Origin: Variovorax sp. PBL-E5 | GTDB taxonomy: Bacteria > Pseudomonadota > Gammaproteobacteria > Burkholderiales > Burkholderiaceae_C | NCBI RefSeq assembly: GCF_901827185.1 | Contig: NZ_LR594673.1 | Coordinates: 62,001 to 126,000, forward strand | Direction of reading: 5' to 3' | Length of the DNA stretch: 64,000 nt | Shown: piece after piece, positions 8,524 through 18,916 of the stretch | Numbering within the stretch: position 1 is the first letter of the stretch | How the letters are laid out: the number at the start of each line of letters is the position of its first letter | Notes under the pieces: model-generated | What the model saw: the letters and a program-made list of their open reading frames with translations, nothing else | Databases searched by the model: none | Told to the model about the DNA's origin: nothing | Position numbers and translations under genes: made by a program

Positions 8524-10854
8524 ATGACTCATCTCGACGAAACCCAGACGATGCTGCGCGATAGCGTGCAGGACTTCCACGAGCGACAGCCGGGGCCCGA
8601 GCGGGTGCGCCGGTTGCGCGAGCAGCCGCTTCCCGTCGACCGCGCCGTCTGGCACAACATGGCGGAGGCCGGATGGAGCGGCGTGCTCGTGCCCGAATCG
8701 CTCGGCGGTCACGGACTCGGCGCGGCCGAAGCCATGTTGATCGCCAGCGAACTCGGCCGAGGCCTCGCACCGGAACCCTTCGTGGCCTGCGGCCTCATGG
8801 TGGTGCAGGCGCTGGTGCCGCTGGCCGCGCAATCGCAGGCCGTGCGGTCCTTGCTCGACGGCGTGCTGGCGGGCAGCAAGCTGGTGGGGCTGGCCTGGCA
8901 GGAGACGGCGGGCGCGCTGTCCGTCGACGATGTGCGACTGCGCGCCGTGCGCAGCGATTCGGGCTGGCGTTTCGAGTCGGACGGCGCGCAGGGCGCGGTC
9001 AAGCGCTTCGTGCCGCTGGCCGATGCCGCCGACGGCTTTCTGGTCTATGCGCAGCAGGATGGCAGCCCTGCGCTGTTCTGGGTGGAGGACGCCCCGGTCC
9101 GCAGCACGCGCACGATCGACGGACTGAATTTCGGCGACCTGGATCTTTCGGGCGTGAGGCTGGAGACGCACGCCTGCCTCGCGCGCGGCCCGGCGGTGCG
9201 CGACGCGGTCGCCGACGCGATCGAACTGGCGCGCCTCGCCAGCGCCTTCGAACTGGTGGGCCTGGCCGAGCGTGCCCTGGAAATCACCGTCGCCTACACG
9301 TCGCAGCGCGTCCAGTTCGGCAAGCCGATCGCCTCGTTCCAGGCGCTGCAGCACCGCATGGTCGACATGTGGATGCAGTGCCAACTGGCGCGTGCCTCGG
9401 CCGAGAACGCGCTGCTCGACTGGACCCGGCCCGCGGACGACGCGACGCGCGTTCAGTCGCTGCGCGCAGCGCGTGCCCGCGCCGGCAGCGCGGCGCTCTT
9501 CGTCGGCAAGAACGCCATCCATCTGCATGGCGGCATGGGCATCGCCGACGAAACCGACATCGGGCTCTACCTGAAGCGCGCGCTGGCGCTCTCTGCCTGG
9601 CTTGGCAATTCGCTGTGGCAGCGCACGAGCTTTCTCGGCGAGTTGCTGAAGACCGGGCGCGTGCGCAGCGCCGACAGCGAGCCGCTCACGGTGGCGGACG
9701 GCGTCGACGTGGCCGATCTGTCCGACGAGCAGTTCCGCCGCGTGCTCGCCACCTGGATCGCGTCCCACTACCCGCCCGAGAAGCGCTTCATGAAGAAGCG
9801 CGCCTACTACGCCGACATCTCCGACTGGTATCAGTCGCTCTCGAAGAAGGGTTGGCTCGCGCCGGCCTGGCCCAAGTCGGCCGGGGGCATGGGCCTGTCC
9901 GCCATCAAGCAGGTGATCTATGCCGAGGAGATCGCCCGGCATGGCTGCGCGCGCATTCCCGACCACGGCCTCGCGATCGGCAAGCTGCTGCTGATGCACG
10001 GCACGCCCGAGCAGATCGGCTATCACCTGCCGCGCGTCCTGAGCGGCGAGATCATGTGGTGCCAGGGCTACTCCGAACCGAACGCCGGCTCCGACCTCGC
10101 GAGCCTGCGCACGCGCGCCGATCGCGACGGCGACGACCTGGTGGTCAACGGCCAGAAGACCTGGACCACGCTCGGCCCGGGTGCCGACTGGATGTTCGCG
10201 CTGGTGCGCACCAGCAAGGTCGAAGGCGCCAAGCAGCGCGGCATCACTTTCCTGCTGATCGACCTCAAGACGCCCGGCGTGAAGGTCCGGCCGATCGTCA
10301 ATCTGAAAGGCGAGGGCGAGTTCAGCGAAGTCTTCTTCGACAACGTGCGCGTCCCGGTCTCGAACGTGGTCGGTCGCATCGACGATGGCTGGAGCGTGGC
10401 CAATTCCTTCCTGCGCGAGGAGCGCATCTTCTTCGGCACGCCGCGTCAGTGCGAGTACGCGCTGGCCCAGCTCGACCGGCTGGCCCAGGCGACGCGCGCG
10501 CTGCGGCTCGCGGACTTCCGCGACCGCTACGCGCAGCTCGTGCTGGACGTGCGCGACCTCAAGTCGGCCTTCGAACTCTTCATGGGACGCCTGCGCAGCG
10601 GCGAGGAACTCGGGCCCGAAGTCTCGTACCTCAAGGTCTGGGGCACCGAGACCTACCAGCGCATCACCGACGAGCTGGTGCAGCTCGCGGGCGATCACGG
10701 TGGCCAGATCGACGACGTGCAAATCGACGGCATCGCAGTGGACGTGATGAACCAGTACCTGGATTCGCGCATGCCGGCGATCTTCGGCGGCTCCAATGAA
10801 ATCCAGCGAAACATCCTCGCCAAGCAGATCCTGGCGCTGCCTTCGGGCCGCTGA
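8524..10854 (+). CDS. Fused double acyl-CoA dehydrogenase (two ACAD domains)
   Basis: A 776-residue protein made of two acyl-CoA dehydrogenase units. The N-terminal unit (about 1-375) keeps the C-terminal helix features LHGGMGIADETDIGLYLKR but lacks a normal FAD/substrate loop: the equivalent of TEPxAGSD reads LAWQETAGALSV. The C-terminal unit (about 400-776) has the intact loop YSEPNAGSD (516-524), WTTLGPGADWMFALVRT and the end FGGSNEIQRNILAKQIL. The layout mimics, in one chain, the alpha2-beta2 heteromeric dehydrogenases of actinobacterial steroid catabolism, in which one subunit supplies FAD binding. ATG 8524 follows the ligase stop by 19 bp. It should oxidise an acyl-CoA to a 2-enoyl-CoA. 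Confidence 0.9.
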   Translation: MTHLDETQTMLRDSVQDFHERQPGPERVRRLREQPLPVDRAVWHNMAEAGWSGVLVPESLGGHGLGAAEAMLIASELGRGLAPEPFVACGLMVVQALVPLAAQSQAVRSLLDGVLAGSKLVGLAWQETAGALSVDDVRLRAVRSDSGWRFESDGAQGAVKRFVPLADAADGFLVYAQQDGSPALFWVEDAPVRSTRTIDGLNFGDLDLSGVRLETHACLARGPAVRDAVADAIELARLASAFELVGLAERALEITVAYTSQRVQFGKPIASFQALQHRMVDMWMQCQLARASAENALLDWTRPADDATRVQSLRAARARAGSAALFVGKNAIHLHGGMGIADETDIGLYLKRALALSAWLGNSLWQRTSFLGELLKTGRVRSADSEPLTVADGVDVADLSDEQFRRVLATWIASHYPPEKRFMKKRAYYADISDWYQSLSKKGWLAPAWPKSAGGMGLSAIKQVIYAEEIARHGCARIPDHGLAIGKLLLMHGTPEQIGYHLPRVLSGEIMWCQGYSEPNAGSDLASLRTRADRDGDDLVVNGQKTWTTLGPGADWMFALVRTSKVEGAKQRGITFLLIDLKTPGVKVRPIVNLKGEGEFSEVFFDNVRVPVSNVVGRIDDGWSVANSFLREERIFFGTPRQCEYALAQLDRLAQATRALRLADFRDRYAQLVLDVRDLKSAFELFMGRLRSGEELGPEVSYLKVWGTETYQRITDELVQLAGDHGGQIDDVQIDGIAVDVMNQYLDSRMPAIFGGSNEIQRNILAKQILALPSGR

Positions 10855-10890
10855 CCCTTTCCATCAACGACGACAGCAGGAGACATCAAG

Positions 10891-12120
10891 ATGAAGAGAC
10901 TTTGGCACTCCCTCACGGCATTGCGTGCCGTCTTCGCGACAGCCGCGCTGGCCGCGGCCGGCCTCGCCCATGCGCAGATCTCGGACGACGTGGTGCGCAT
11001 CGGCCTCATGGCGGACCTGAGCGGTCCCTACTCGGGCAATGGTGGTCCCGGCTCGGTGGTGGCGGCACGCATGGCCATCGAAGATTTCGGCGGCAAGGTC
11101 AATGGCAAGCCGATCGAGCTGGTGACGGTCGACGACCAGAACAAGCCCGACGTCGGGCTCAACGCGGCGCGCAAATGGCTCGACACCGACAAGGTCGACG
11201 CGATCGTCGGGGGTTCGGCCTCGTCGATCGCGCTCGGCGTGCAGACGCTGATGAAAGACAAGCAGAAGCCCTATCTCATCGCCGGCACCGTGACCTCCGA
11301 TCTCACCGGCAAGGCCTGCTCGCCCATGGGCTTCCAGTTCCTGGTCGACACCTACTCGTTGCCGAAGGCCGGCGTGAAGACGCTGCTCGACAAGGGCGTC
11401 AAGACCTTCTTCTTCGTCACTGTGGACTACGCCTTCGGCGCCGCACTGCAGGCCGAGGCCACGCGCTTCATCGAGCAGGGTGGCGGCAAGGTGGTCGGTT
11501 CGGTCAAACATCCGTTGGGCACCACCGATTTTTCCTCCTACCTGTTGCAGGCGCAGTCGAGCGGCGCGAAGGCCATCGTGATCCTGAATGCCGGGCTGGA
11601 TCTTTCCAACTCGCTCAAGCAGGCAGCCGAGTTCCGCATCACCAAGGGCGGCCAGATCGTGAGCGTGTTCGGCATGACCATCAACAGCGTGTCGGCGATG
11701 GGTCTGGACACGGCGCAGGGGCTGCACATCACGGTGCCTTTCTACTGGGATCGTGACGAGGCTTCGCGCGCCTGGAGCAAGCGCTTCATGGAACGCAACA
11801 ACGGGGTGGTGCCCACCTACATCATGGCGGGTGTCTACAGCGCGGTGACGCATTACCTGAAGAGCGTGCAGGCCACGGGCACCGATGCCGGCCCCGCGGT
11901 CGTCGCCAACATGAAAGCCACGCCGGTGAACGACTTCATGTCGAAGGACGTGAAGATCCGCGAGGACGGCCAGGTGATGCGCCCGGTCTATCCGGTGGAA
12001 GTGAAGACGCCCGCCCAGTCCAAGGGCAAGAACGACTTCTACACGGTCGGTGCCGCGATCCCGCCGGAGCATGTCTTCCGTCCACTGTCCGAAGGCGGCT
12101 GCGACTTCGTGAAGAAGTAA
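10891..12120 (+). CDS. Branched-chain-type ABC transporter substrate-binding protein
   Basis: This 409-residue LivK/LivJ-type periplasmic binding protein has a signal peptide ending near AAAGLAHAQ. The mature N-terminus ISDDVVRIGLMADLSGPYSG is the usual first strand of type-I periplasmic binding proteins. It begins a transporter set (LivK, LivG, LivF, LivH, LivM) interrupted only by an SMP-30 gene. In catabolic clusters such importers take up aromatic, cyclic or carboxylated compounds rather than amino acids, so the ligand is likely the cluster's growth substrate. AGGAG lies about 9 bp before the ATG. Confidence 0.92.
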   Translation: MKRLWHSLTALRAVFATAALAAAGLAHAQISDDVVRIGLMADLSGPYSGNGGPGSVVAARMAIEDFGGKVNGKPIELVTVDDQNKPDVGLNAARKWLDTDKVDAIVGGSASSIALGVQTLMKDKQKPYLIAGTVTSDLTGKACSPMGFQFLVDTYSLPKAGVKTLLDKGVKTFFFVTVDYAFGAALQAEATRFIEQGGGKVVGSVKHPLGTTDFSSYLLQAQSSGAKAIVILNAGLDLSNSLKQAAEFRITKGGQIVSVFGMTINSVSAMGLDTAQGLHITVPFYWDRDEASRAWSKRFMERNNGVVPTYIMAGVYSAVTHYLKSVQATGTDAGPAVVANMKATPVNDFMSKDVKIREDGQVMRPVYPVEVKTPAQSKGKNDFYTVGAAIPPEHVFRPLSEGGCDFVKK

Positions 12121-12136
12121 GCGACACCCGAGCGGC

Positions 12137-13018
12137 ATGACCATCCGACACGAGATCATCGGCGAGCAGCGCGACCGGCTGGGCGAATGCCCGCTCTGGG
12201 ACGTGCGCGACCAGTCGCTGTACTGGATCGACTCCAAGGCGCGCCGGGTGCAGCGCCTGGCCAAGGGTGCGTACCGCGAGTGGGCCACGCCGAGCGATGT
12301 GGGCTCGATCGCGCTGACGCGCCGCGGCCGGCTGGTGCTGTCGCTCGAAGACGGTTTCCATCTGATGGACCTCGGAAGCGGCGCCACGCTGCGCCTGGCC
12401 GAGATCCATCACAAGGGGCCGACCATGCGCATGAACGACGGCCGCACCGATCGGCAGGGCCGATTCGTCGTCGGATCGATGGTCATGCATCGGCGCGATC
12501 TCGACGGCGGCTTCTACCGATTGGAAAAGAACGGCGATGCGACCGCGCTCTTCGACGGCATCGCGCTGGCCAATGCCACCTGCTTCAGCCTGGACGGCCG
12601 CAGTCTGTACCATGCCGACAGCCTGAGCGGCGCGGTGAGCGTGGCCGATTACGACCCGGTGAGCGGCGCGGTCGGCCCCCGGCACACGCTGTTCAGCACC
12701 GAGGCTCAGGGCTCGCCGCCGGACGGTGCCACGGTCGATGCCGAGGGTTGTCTGTGGATCGCGCTGCCGCTTTCCGGCAAGCTCGGCCGCTATCAGCCCG
12801 ACGGCAAGCTCCTGCTGCTGCTGGATTCGCCGGTGCCGTACCCGACCTGCCCCTGCTTCGGCGGGCCGGAGCTCGACGTGATCTATCTGACGAGCATCAG
12901 CAACTCCGGCAATCTGCTGCGCAGCGACCATCCGGATGCGGGTGCTCTGGTGGCCTTCCACGGCGTCGGCGTGCGCGGGCTGCCGGAAGTACTCTTCGAC
13001 GACGAGGCGCTGGGATGA
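12137..13018 (+). CDS. SMP-30/gluconolactonase/LRE family lactonase
   Basis: A 293-residue six-bladed beta-propeller hydrolase. The metal and catalytic positions of the family are recognisable: the glutamate in GECPLWD near the start, N-D in MRMNDGRTDRQG, N in ANATCFSLDG, and D in DGATVDAEGCLW. These enzymes hydrolyse lactones to hydroxy acids using a divalent metal. It is encoded within the ABC transporter genes and shares an ATGA stop/start overlap with LivG. Because a Baeyer-Villiger monooxygenase ends this cluster, it is a good candidate to open the lactone that enzyme would make. That link is inference from context. Confidence 0.88.
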   Translation: MTIRHEIIGEQRDRLGECPLWDVRDQSLYWIDSKARRVQRLAKGAYREWATPSDVGSIALTRRGRLVLSLEDGFHLMDLGSGATLRLAEIHHKGPTMRMNDGRTDRQGRFVVGSMVMHRRDLDGGFYRLEKNGDATALFDGIALANATCFSLDGRSLYHADSLSGAVSVADYDPVSGAVGPRHTLFSTEAQGSPPDGATVDAEGCLWIALPLSGKLGRYQPDGKLLLLLDSPVPYPTCPCFGGPELDVIYLTSISNSGNLLRSDHPDAGALVAFHGVGVRGLPEVLFDDEALG

Positions 13019-13768
13019 GCGCGGAGGGCGACTTCATTCTGCGCACGGAGGGCCTCAGCAAGTCCTTCCTGGGTTTCTATGCCGTGAAGAACGTGTCGCT
13101 GTGCGTGCGGCGTCATGACATCCACGCGTTGATCGGCCCGAACGGCGCCGGAAAGACCACCTGCTTCAATCTGCTGACTGCCTTCATCCCGGCCAGCGCC
13201 GGCCGCATCCACTACAACGGTCGTGACATCACGCGCAGCGATCCGGCCGGCGTGGCGATCGGGGGCATGGTGCGATCGTTCCAGATCTCGGCGGTGTTCG
13301 GCCAGATGAGCGTGCTCGACAACGTGAGGGTGGCGCTGCAGCGCAAAGCCGGCGGCACCTACGCCTTCTGGCGCAGTCATCGGGTGCTGGATCGCCACAC
13401 TGCGCGCGCGCGCGAGCTGCTGGCGGCGGTCAACCTCGAGCCTTATGCACAGCATGTCGCCGCGGACCTGTCCTATGGCCGCAAGCGCGCGCTCGAACTC
13501 GCGACCACGCTCGCGCTGGAACCCGAAATGATCCTGCTCGACGAGCCGATGGCCGGTCTGGGCCACGAGGACATCGGCCCGGTCACGCGCCTGATCGCGC
13601 AAGTGGCGAAGGGCCGCACCGTGCTGATGGTCGAGCACAACATGAAGGTCGTGGCTGAACTGTGCGACCGCATCACCGTGCTGCAGGCCGGCGAGGTGCT
13701 TGCCGAAGGCAGCTACGACGAAGTCTCGAACGACCCGCTGGTGCGCGAAGCTTACGTGGGAGGTGTCC

Positions 13769-13776
<8 letters not shown>
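13015..13776 (+). CDS. ABC transporter ATP-binding protein, LivG type
   Basis: A 253-residue cytoplasmic ATPase starting at the ATG that overlaps the SMP-30 stop. Walker A is GPNGAGKTT, the signature is the degenerate LSYGRKRALELA, Walker B is MILLDEPMAGLG, and the switch histidine is in LMVEHNMKVV. The degenerate signature and the MAGLG D-loop are typical of LivG rather than LivF. It pairs with LivF (13769) to drive the LivH/LivM channel. It overlaps the next gene by 8 bp, so the two are probably translationally coupled. Confidence 0.93.
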
Positions 13777-14473
<697 letters not shown>

Positions 14474-14488
14474 AGACCGGAGAGCTTC

Positions 14489-15373
14489 ATGCCGGACACC
14501 TTCTTCGGATTCCCGCTCGCCGCCGTCGCCGGGCAAGTGCTGGTGGGCATGATCAACGGCTCGCTCTACGCGCTCATGAGCCTCGGGCTGGCGATCATCT
14601 TCGGCCTGTTGCGCGTGGTGAACTTCGCTCACGGCGCGCAGTACATGCTCGGTGCCTTCGTGGCCTGGGGGCTGCTGGAGTATCTGGGCCTGAACTACTG
14701 GTGGGCCCTCCTGCTGGCGCCCTTGCTGGTGGGCCTCTCCGGCATCGCGCTGGAGCGCACGCTGCTGCGGCGGCTCTATCACGTCGACCACGTCTACGCG
14801 CTGCTGCTGACATTCGGGTTCGCGCTGATCCTCGAAGGCGCATTCCGCTACAAGTTCGGCGCCACCGGCGAGCCCTATCCGAACCCGATCGGCGGCGGCC
14901 TCGACACGCCGCTGGCCTTCTTCCCCTGGTATCGGCTGTGGGTGATCGCCGCATCGATGGGCATGTGCATCCTGACCTGGTTCGTCATCGAGCGCACCAA
15001 GCTCGGTTCCTACCTGCGCGCCGCCACCGAAAATCCGAACCTCGTGCGGACCTTTGGCGTGCGCGTGCCGCGCATGCTGATGTTGACCTACGGCCTGGGC
15101 GTGGCGCTTGCGGGTTTCAGCGGCGTGATGGCGGCACCGATCTACCAGGTGAATCCGCTGATGGGCTCGCAGCTGATCATCGTCGTCTTCGCCGTGGTGG
15201 TGATCGGCGGCATGGGTTCGATCATGGGTGCCATCGTGGCGGGCTTCGGCCTCGGCGTGATCGAGGGCATCACCAAGCTGGTCTATCCCGATGGCGCCGG
15301 CATGGTGGTTTTCGTGGTCATGCTGATCGTGCTCGCGGTCCGGCCGCAGGGCCTGTTCGGCAGCCTGCGCTGA
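14489..15373 (+). CDS. Branched-chain-type ABC transporter permease, LivH type
   Basis: A 294-residue integral membrane protein with about eight hydrophobic segments. It starts with the LivH landmark GMINGSLYALMSLGLAIIFG and RVVNFAHGAQYMLGAF. The motif VVIGGMGSIMGAIVAGFGLG near the C-terminus is the permease loop that contacts the ATPases. It forms the channel with LivM (15398). Gene order K-(lactonase)-G-F-H-M differs from the common K-H-M-G-F. Confidence 0.93.
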   Translation: MPDTFFGFPLAAVAGQVLVGMINGSLYALMSLGLAIIFGLLRVVNFAHGAQYMLGAFVAWGLLEYLGLNYWWALLLAPLLVGLSGIALERTLLRRLYHVDHVYALLLTFGFALILEGAFRYKFGATGEPYPNPIGGGLDTPLAFFPWYRLWVIAASMGMCILTWFVIERTKLGSYLRAATENPNLVRTFGVRVPRMLMLTYGLGVALAGFSGVMAAPIYQVNPLMGSQLIIVVFAVVVIGGMGSIMGAIVAGFGLGVIEGITKLVYPDGAGMVVFVVMLIVLAVRPQGLFGSLR

Positions 15374-15397
15374 AGACGCCGGAAGGAGAAACGACAT

Positions 15398-16414
15398 ATG
15401 TTCCCGGTCCCTACCTTTTTCGAGCGCCACCGGCTGCTCCTGCTCGGCGGTGGCGCGATCGTGCTGCTGGCGGCGCCGTGGGTGGCCTATCCGATCTTCC
15501 TGATGAAGCTGATGTGCTTCGCGCTGCTGGCCGCTTCGCTGAACCTGATGGTCGGCTATGTCGGGCTGCTGTCGTTCGGCCATGCCATGTTCTTCGGAGC
15601 GGCCGGCTATGCGACCGCGCATGCAGTCAAGGTCTGGGGCTTCGATCCGGCGCTCGGCGTGCTGTTCGGGGCTGCCGTGGCAGCGGCGATCGGCGCGCTC
15701 ACCGGTGTGCTCGCCATCCGGCGCGCCGGCATCGCGTTCTCGATGATCACGCTGGCCTGCGCGCAACTCGTCTATTTCATCGCCTTGCGTTCGCCCTTCA
15801 CGGGCGGCGAGGACGGCATCCAGAACGTGCCGCGCGGCAGCCTGTTCGGCCTTTTGAAGCTCGACGACAACCTCACGCTCTACTACGTGGTGATGGTCGC
15901 GGTGGTGGCCGCCTTCTGGCTGATCTGGCGCGTGGTGTATTCGCCCTTCGGCCAGGTGCTGACGGCGATCCGCGACAACGAGCCGCGTGCGATCTCGCTG
16001 GGCTACCGCGTCAATCGCTACAAGCTGCTCGCCTTCACGCTCTCGGCCGCCCTTGCGGGGCTGGCCGGCGGCATCAAGAGCATCGTGTTCCAGATCGCCA
16101 CGCTCACCGACGTGAGCTGGGTCACCTCCGGCGAGGCGCTGTTGATGGGCATCGTCGGCGGCCTGCAGACCCTGCTCGGCCCGGTGGTCGGCGCGCTGGT
16201 CGTGGTGAGCATGGAGAACGCGCTCTCGGGTTTCGCCGAGGTGGTGCTGATCGTGCAGGGCGTGGTGTTCGTGCTGGTGGTGATGCTGTTTCGCCGCGGC
16301 ATCGTCGGTGAGATCAATGCAAAGTTCAAACGCCCCCCTCTGTCGCCTTCGGCGCCTGCGCCCGAGGTGGGCGGCAGGGGCCCCGCGGACGCCGCTGCAC
16401 ACCCATTTTCCTGA
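15398..16414 (+). CDS. Branched-chain-type ABC transporter permease, LivM type
   Basis: A 338-residue membrane protein with LivM landmarks: NLMVGYVGLLSFGHAMFFGA, the conserved RDNEPRAISLGYRVNRYKL loop and GGLQTLLGPVVGALVV. It follows a GGAGAAACGAC ribosome site. The last 28 or so residues, after KFKR, are proline- and alanine-rich and unlike a normal LivM end. The DNA there looks like an intergenic GC-rich element read through by the frame. It completes the importer with LivH. Confidence 0.92.
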   Translation: MFPVPTFFERHRLLLLGGGAIVLLAAPWVAYPIFLMKLMCFALLAASLNLMVGYVGLLSFGHAMFFGAAGYATAHAVKVWGFDPALGVLFGAAVAAAIGALTGVLAIRRAGIAFSMITLACAQLVYFIALRSPFTGGEDGIQNVPRGSLFGLLKLDDNLTLYYVVMVAVVAAFWLIWRVVYSPFGQVLTAIRDNEPRAISLGYRVNRYKLLAFTLSAALAGLAGGIKSIVFQIATLTDVSWVTSGEALLMGIVGGLQTLLGPVVGALVVVSMENALSGFAEVVLIVQGVVFVLVVMLFRRGIVGEINAKFKRPPLSPSAPAPEVGGRGPADAAAHPFS

Positions 16415-16436
16415 TTCGAAACCGATGGAGATTCGC

Positions 16437-18143
16437 ATGAACGCCGAGACATCCCGAGCCATTTCCGATCCCCTTCCCGCGAAGGCCGGCGCGCAGCGCG
16501 TCGATGTGCTCATCATCGGGGGCGGCTTCGGCGGCATGTATGCCGTCTATCGCTTCCGCGAGATGGGCCTGCGGCTGCAGGCCTTCGAGGCCGGCGGCGA
16601 CGTCGGCGGCGTCTGGTACTGGAACCGCTATCCGGGCGCCCGCGTCGATCTGCCCAGCATTGACTACAGCTATGCCTTCTCGCCGGAGATCGAGCAGGAG
16701 TGGACCTGGTCGGAACAGTTCGCGGCCCAGCCCGAACTGCTGCGCTACATCGACTTCGTCGCCAACAAGCTCAGCTTGCGGCCCCACTTCCAATTCAACA
16801 CACGCGTCGACCAGGCCACGTGGGACGCGGCCCGCGAAGTGTGGGTGGTGACGACCGATCGCGGCGAAACCTGGGAGGCGCCTTTCTGCATCATGGCCAC
16901 CGGCCCGCTCTCGATTCCGAAAGCACCGGACATTCCGGGCGTCGAGCGCTTCAAGGGCCGTTTGATTCATGCGGCCAGATGGCCGCACGAGCCGGTCAGC
17001 TTCGCGGGCCAGCGCGTGGGTGTGATCGGCACCGGCTCCACCGGCATCCAGATCGTGCAGGACGTCGGACCGCAGGCGGGCGAGCTCTATGTCTACCAAC
17101 GCACGCCGAGTTTCACCATGCCGATGCGCAACGTGCCGCTCGAAGCGGACTACGTGGCCGAGGTCAAGCGCAACTATCCCGGCATCCGCGAGGCCGCCCG
17201 CAACAGCGCGGTCGGCGGTGTACGACCGCAGTCGACCCGCGCATTCTTCAGCGTCACGCCGGCACAGCGGCGGTCATTGCTTGAAGACGCCTGGAAGCAG
17301 GGCGGGCTTGCGATGCTCGGCACCTTCTCGGATCTGATGCTCAACGAGACGGCGAACGAAGAAGTGGCCGAATTCGTCCGTAGCAAGATCCCGGAGATCG
17401 TGAAGAACCCCGACACCGCCGAGCGACTGAAGCCGAAGGGCTACCCGATCTTCGCGCGCCGGCCCTGCCTCGATTCGAGCTACTACGAGACCTACAACCT
17501 GCCGAACGTGCACCTCGTCGATTGCCTCAGCGATCCGATCGTCGAAATCAGCGAGAAGGGCGTGCGCACCGAATCCGGCGAGATCGAACTCGACATGCTG
17601 ATCCTCGCCACCGGCTATGACGGCCTGACCGGCGCGATGCTGGCCGTCGACGTCGTCGGGCGCGATGGGCGCCGGGTGACGCAGAAGTGGAAGGATGGCG
17701 CACGTTCCTGCCTCGGGCTGATGATGGAGGGCTTTCCGAATCTGTTCATGACCACCGGCCCCAACGGTCCGGCGGCATTGGCGAACATCATCCGGATCAG
17801 CGAGCACGACGTGGACTGGATCGCCGCCGCGATGACGCACATGAAGGCGCGCGGACTCTCGACCATTGAACCTACCGCCGAGGCCGAGGAGAGCTGGATG
17901 GACACCGTGCGCAACCTGGCCAAACGTTCGCTGATCACCAAGGCCAAGACCTGGTGGGTGGGCACGAACGTCAAGGACAAGCCGTCTGGCCTGACCATGT
18001 TCGTTGGCGGCTTTCAAGCATACCGCCAATACGCGGCGGCGGCGGCGGATGACGGTTATCGCAACTTCAGGTTCGGCCCGACATCGGCGCCGCCGACGTG
18101 CGAGCCGCGCATCGCGGCGGCGGATCCGGTGACCGGCGTCTAG
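16437..18143 (+). CDS. Flavin-dependent Baeyer-Villiger monooxygenase
   Basis: A 568-residue flavoprotein. The FAD Rossmann motif GGGFGG is at 28-33. The Baeyer-Villiger fingerprint FxGxxxHxxxWP is fully met at 172-183 (FKGRLIHAARWP), and the NADPH Rossmann GTGSTG is at 198-203. ATGYD is at 391-395. The enzyme should insert one oxygen next to a ketone using NADPH and O2, giving an ester or lactone, in the style of cyclohexanone, cyclododecanone or steroid monooxygenases. GGAG at 16427-16430 favours ATG 16437 over ATG 16425. It is the last gene of the run. With the SMP-30 lactonase, CoA ligases and dehydrogenases it suggests ring cleavage of a cyclic ketone. Confidence 0.93.
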   Translation: MNAETSRAISDPLPAKAGAQRVDVLIIGGGFGGMYAVYRFREMGLRLQAFEAGGDVGGVWYWNRYPGARVDLPSIDYSYAFSPEIEQEWTWSEQFAAQPELLRYIDFVANKLSLRPHFQFNTRVDQATWDAAREVWVVTTDRGETWEAPFCIMATGPLSIPKAPDIPGVERFKGRLIHAARWPHEPVSFAGQRVGVIGTGSTGIQIVQDVGPQAGELYVYQRTPSFTMPMRNVPLEADYVAEVKRNYPGIREAARNSAVGGVRPQSTRAFFSVTPAQRRSLLEDAWKQGGLAMLGTFSDLMLNETANEEVAEFVRSKIPEIVKNPDTAERLKPKGYPIFARRPCLDSSYYETYNLPNVHLVDCLSDPIVEISEKGVRTESGEIELDMLILATGYDGLTGAMLAVDVVGRDGRRVTQKWKDGARSCLGLMMEGFPNLFMTTGPNGPAALANIIRISEHDVDWIAAAMTHMKARGLSTIEPTAEAEESWMDTVRNLAKRSLITKAKTWWVGTNVKDKPSGLTMFVGGFQAYRQYAAAAADDGYRNFRFGPTSAPPTCEPRIAAADPVTGV

Positions 18144-18253
18144 CAAGCTCCGAATTTTCATTCGTGGTGCGGGAATCCCGAAGCCCGCTCTTCGCCGCAT
18201 ACCTGCCGCCGAACCTTAGAAGGCTACGGACAAGATCGACGACGCGTCAAGGC

Positions 18254-18889
18254 TCAACGACGCAGCATCCGAAGTACCAGATCGGCGTAGCACTCTCCTA
18301 ACTCCTCGGGTGACGGCGATTTGCCGATGCTGTACCAACGGGCAGTATCGATGCCGAGCGAAAGGACCGCGATAGTGCACATGGCGATTCGCGACTCGTC
18401 CGGTACCAACTGGCGCAACTCATCCGCAGCGAACTGCTCGGTCTTTCTCCGAATGGCGGCAATGACCTTGTAATGCGCGGGCTCGAGCGCCCTCAGTTCA
18501 TATTGAAGGACTCTTGCCAGAACATGGTGCATGGCGTGCCAACGCGTGAATGCGCGCACCATCGAACGAACGCGTTCCTTGGGCGCCGAAATGCCTTCGA
18601 TCGAGAGATGCATCGCATCGAAGGCCGACTGGTGGCCGACGCGCGCGATCGTGAACAGCAGATCGGCCTTGGATGCGTAGTGCACATACATGCCGGCCGG
18701 GCTCATGCCGACGCACTCGGCTATGTCGCGCGTCGTTGTCGCGTGATAGCCCCGCTTGCCGAATTCCGAAGCAGCTGCCTGGGCCAGCTGCCTGCGCGGG
18801 CCGACCGGCAACAGACTCCAGGGGTCGTCGTTGCTGACGGTGCCGAGGTCGCCAGTCGTTCCAGATCGAGAAGGGTTGGTATTTCCCAT
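18254..18889 (-). CDS. TetR/AcrR family transcriptional regulator
   Basis: A 211-residue regulator. The helix-turn-helix is plain at about residues 31-78: AASEFGKRGYHATTTRDIAE followed by GMSPAGMYVHYASKADLLF. The C-terminal domain carries a TetR-type ligand pocket. It is transcribed away from the transporter and enzyme genes starting at 19119. A 14-bp inverted repeat at 18917-18930 lies 28 bp before its start codon. It very probably represses both itself and the divergent operon, with an acyl-CoA or the imported substrate as inducer. The ligand is unknown. Confidence 0.92.
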   Translation of the reverse strand: MGNTNPSRSGTTGDLGTVSNDDPWSLLPVGPRRQLAQAAASEFGKRGYHATTTRDIAECVGMSPAGMYVHYASKADLLFTIARVGHQSAFDAMHLSIEGISAPKERVRSMVRAFTRWHAMHHVLARVLQYELRALEPAHYKVIAAIRRKTEQFAADELRQLVPDESRIAMCTIAVLSLGIDTARWYSIGKSPSPEELGECYADLVLRMLRR

Positions 18890-18916
18890 TGACTGAGGAT
18901 TGAAAGTTGATCAGTA

